Positions 4,907 through 5,783 of a stretch of DNA of 5,783 nt are shown in pieces. Position numbers and translations under genes: made by a program. The stretch's first letter is position 1. Every line of letters starts with the position of its first letter. Below the pieces are notes generated by a model. It saw nothing but the letters and a program-made list of their open reading frames with translations. It was not told the origin of the DNA and made no database searches. Source of the stretch: Candidatus Methanomethylophilaceae archaeon (GTDB lineage Archaea; Thermoplasmatota; Thermoplasmata; Methanomassiliicoccales; Methanomethylophilaceae); the NCBI GenBank assembly GCA_013329105.1, contig DUKW01000119.1:1-5783 (forward strand), written 5' to 3'.

Positions 4907-5783
4907 GGGTTGCTCTCGGAGGTACTTTCAACGTTCTGCATGCTGGACATATGGCACTCTTCGACAAAGCCTTTCAGATAGCCGATCATCTATTGATAGG
5001 TATATGCTCTGATGAGTTTGCATCACAAAATCGTGGTAAAGTTAATCCGCTGAGCCGTCGCATTGAGGCCGTAAAGGAGGTCCTTGACCGTTGGGGCGGC
5101 TCTTATGAAATCGTCGTGATCGATGATCCTTTCGGCCCGGCTGCGGAGATGAATGATCTCGACGCCATAGTCGTCTCTGAGGAGACTGAGGGCAACGCCC
5201 ACATAATAAATGAGATGAGGCTCAGCAAAGGCCTTTACCCCCTGAAAATAAAGACCGTACCCATGTTGACGGATGAAAAGGGAGAGAAGATTAGTTCAAC
5301 CACGTTGCTCTCCTCTTTTAGAAAAAAGATAGGTGTTGGCTCCGAGAATCCTGTCAAACTGAGAGCGGTGAAGGCTGTTCTGGAGCGCTTATTCGTAAGC
5401 GTAGATGTCCTCCCTGTACCTGTAGACAATAGTGTAGGGGAACAACCCATGGGCGAGCGAATTAGAGAGGGAGCGTACAATAGAGCCATCGCTGCCCTAA
5501 TGGATAATGATTTTGGAGTGGGCATAGAAGCCGGCGTCTTCGAAATGGAGGACGGTCTCTATGACGTCCAATGGTGCGCGATCGTTGATCAAGATGGCAA
5601 CATAAGTTACGGAGCCGGACCGGCCTTCCGTTATCCCGATCGAATAGCAGAGGCTATACGTAATGGACTCAGCGTAGGAAAAGCCTTCCCCAAGGTCTAC
5701 GGCACAGAGAGATTGGGTCGCTCAGAAGGAGCCATAGGTTTCCTTACCGATGGCCTTCTTAATCGTCAGAAATTGACCGAACA
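4903..5783 (+). CDS. coaD: Fusion of phosphopantetheine adenylyltransferase and DUF84/YjjX-type NTPase (3' end cut off)
   Basis: The frame is open for 293 codons to the window edge. Residues 1 to about 140 are an archaeal/eukaryotic-type phosphopantetheine adenylyltransferase, which makes dephospho-CoA from 4'-phosphopantetheine and ATP. The nucleotidyltransferase motifs are GGTFNVLHAGH at 6-16 (HxGH at 13-16), NPLSRRIEAV at 48-57, VVSEET at 90-95 and KISSTTL at 129-135. At about 142 the chain enters a second domain, IGVGSENPVKLRAV (143-156), with QPMGERIREGAYNRA (181-195), FGVGIEAGVFE (204-214), GAGPAFRYP (237-245) and RSEGAIGFLTDGLLNR (273-288). This is the inosine/xanthosine triphosphatase (DUF84, YjjX) family, which removes deaminated purine nucleotides. 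There is almost no linker, and probably only a short C-terminal tail is missing. Oddities: ISSTTLL lacks the Arg usual after ISST, and the NTPase has EAG where I expect EGG. It is the last visible gene of the srp54 run. Confidence 0.92.
   Translation, partial: MRVALGGTFNVLHAGHMALFDKAFQIADHLLIGICSDEFASQNRGKVNPLSRRIEAVKEVLDRWGGSYEIVVIDDPFGPAAEMNDLDAIVVSEETEGNAHIINEMRLSKGLYPLKIKTVPMLTDEKGEKISSTTLLSSFRKKIGVGSENPVKLRAVKAVLERLFVSVDVLPVPVDNSVGEQPMGERIREGAYNRAIAALMDNDFGVGIEAGVFEMEDGLYDVQWCAIVDQDGNISYGAGPAFRYPDRIAEAIRNGLSVGKAFPKVYGTERLGRSEGAIGFLTDGLLNRQKLTE

Noticed and set aside
5235..5525. A 96-codon minus-strand frame opposite the coaD fusion
   Set aside because: It is opposite a frame with clear adenylyltransferase and NTPase motifs on both sides of the junction; no start signal or recognisable domain.

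Overview
The window looks archaeal. It encodes an archaeal-type SRP54 with no bacterial-style leader, the archaeal tRNA N1-methyltransferase TrmY, an archaeal coiled-coil protein of the COG1340 type, a tail-anchored zinc ribbon resembling DUF2116, and an archaeal (eukaryote-like) phosphopantetheine adenylyltransferase. Promoters have TATA boxes close to start codons (little or no leader), and several starts have GGTGAT or GGAGG Shine-Dalgarno sites. The gene set and intermediate GC content would suit a Thermoplasmatota lineage such as Methanomassiliicoccales, but that is a guess; no gene here fixes the lineage.

Layout. Minus strand, 1-1457: adenylosuccinate lyase (purB), followed with an 8-nt overlap by the first 32 codons of a small membrane protein that runs off the window. 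The region 1458-1671 is a divergent promoter region with TATA boxes facing both ways and a 16-bp palindrome. Plus strand, 1672-2541: a 289-residue coiled-coil protein of unknown function. The 204-nt gap 2542-2745 is the most interesting non-coding part: a TATA box with a purine-rich BRE-like stretch, a perfect 8-bp dyad lying where transcription should begin, a 60-nt segment that can fold into a long bulged hairpin, a T-rich stretch, and a second TATA box just ahead of srp54. Plus strand, 2746-5783: a tightly packed run srp54 - trmY - zinc-ribbon membrane protein - coaD/NTPase fusion, with spacings of +1, +6 and -4 nt, almost certainly one transcript. The last gene is cut by the window end.

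The genes are mostly housekeeping: purine synthesis, membrane protein targeting, tRNA T-loop modification, coenzyme A synthesis and nucleotide-pool cleaning. I see no mobile element, CRISPR array, tRNA or rRNA. I did not find a convincing new multi-gene system. The best leads are the candidate small RNA with its operator-like dyad upstream of srp54, the coaD-NTPase fusion with an altered ISST motif, and the uncertain N-terminus of the zinc-ribbon protein.
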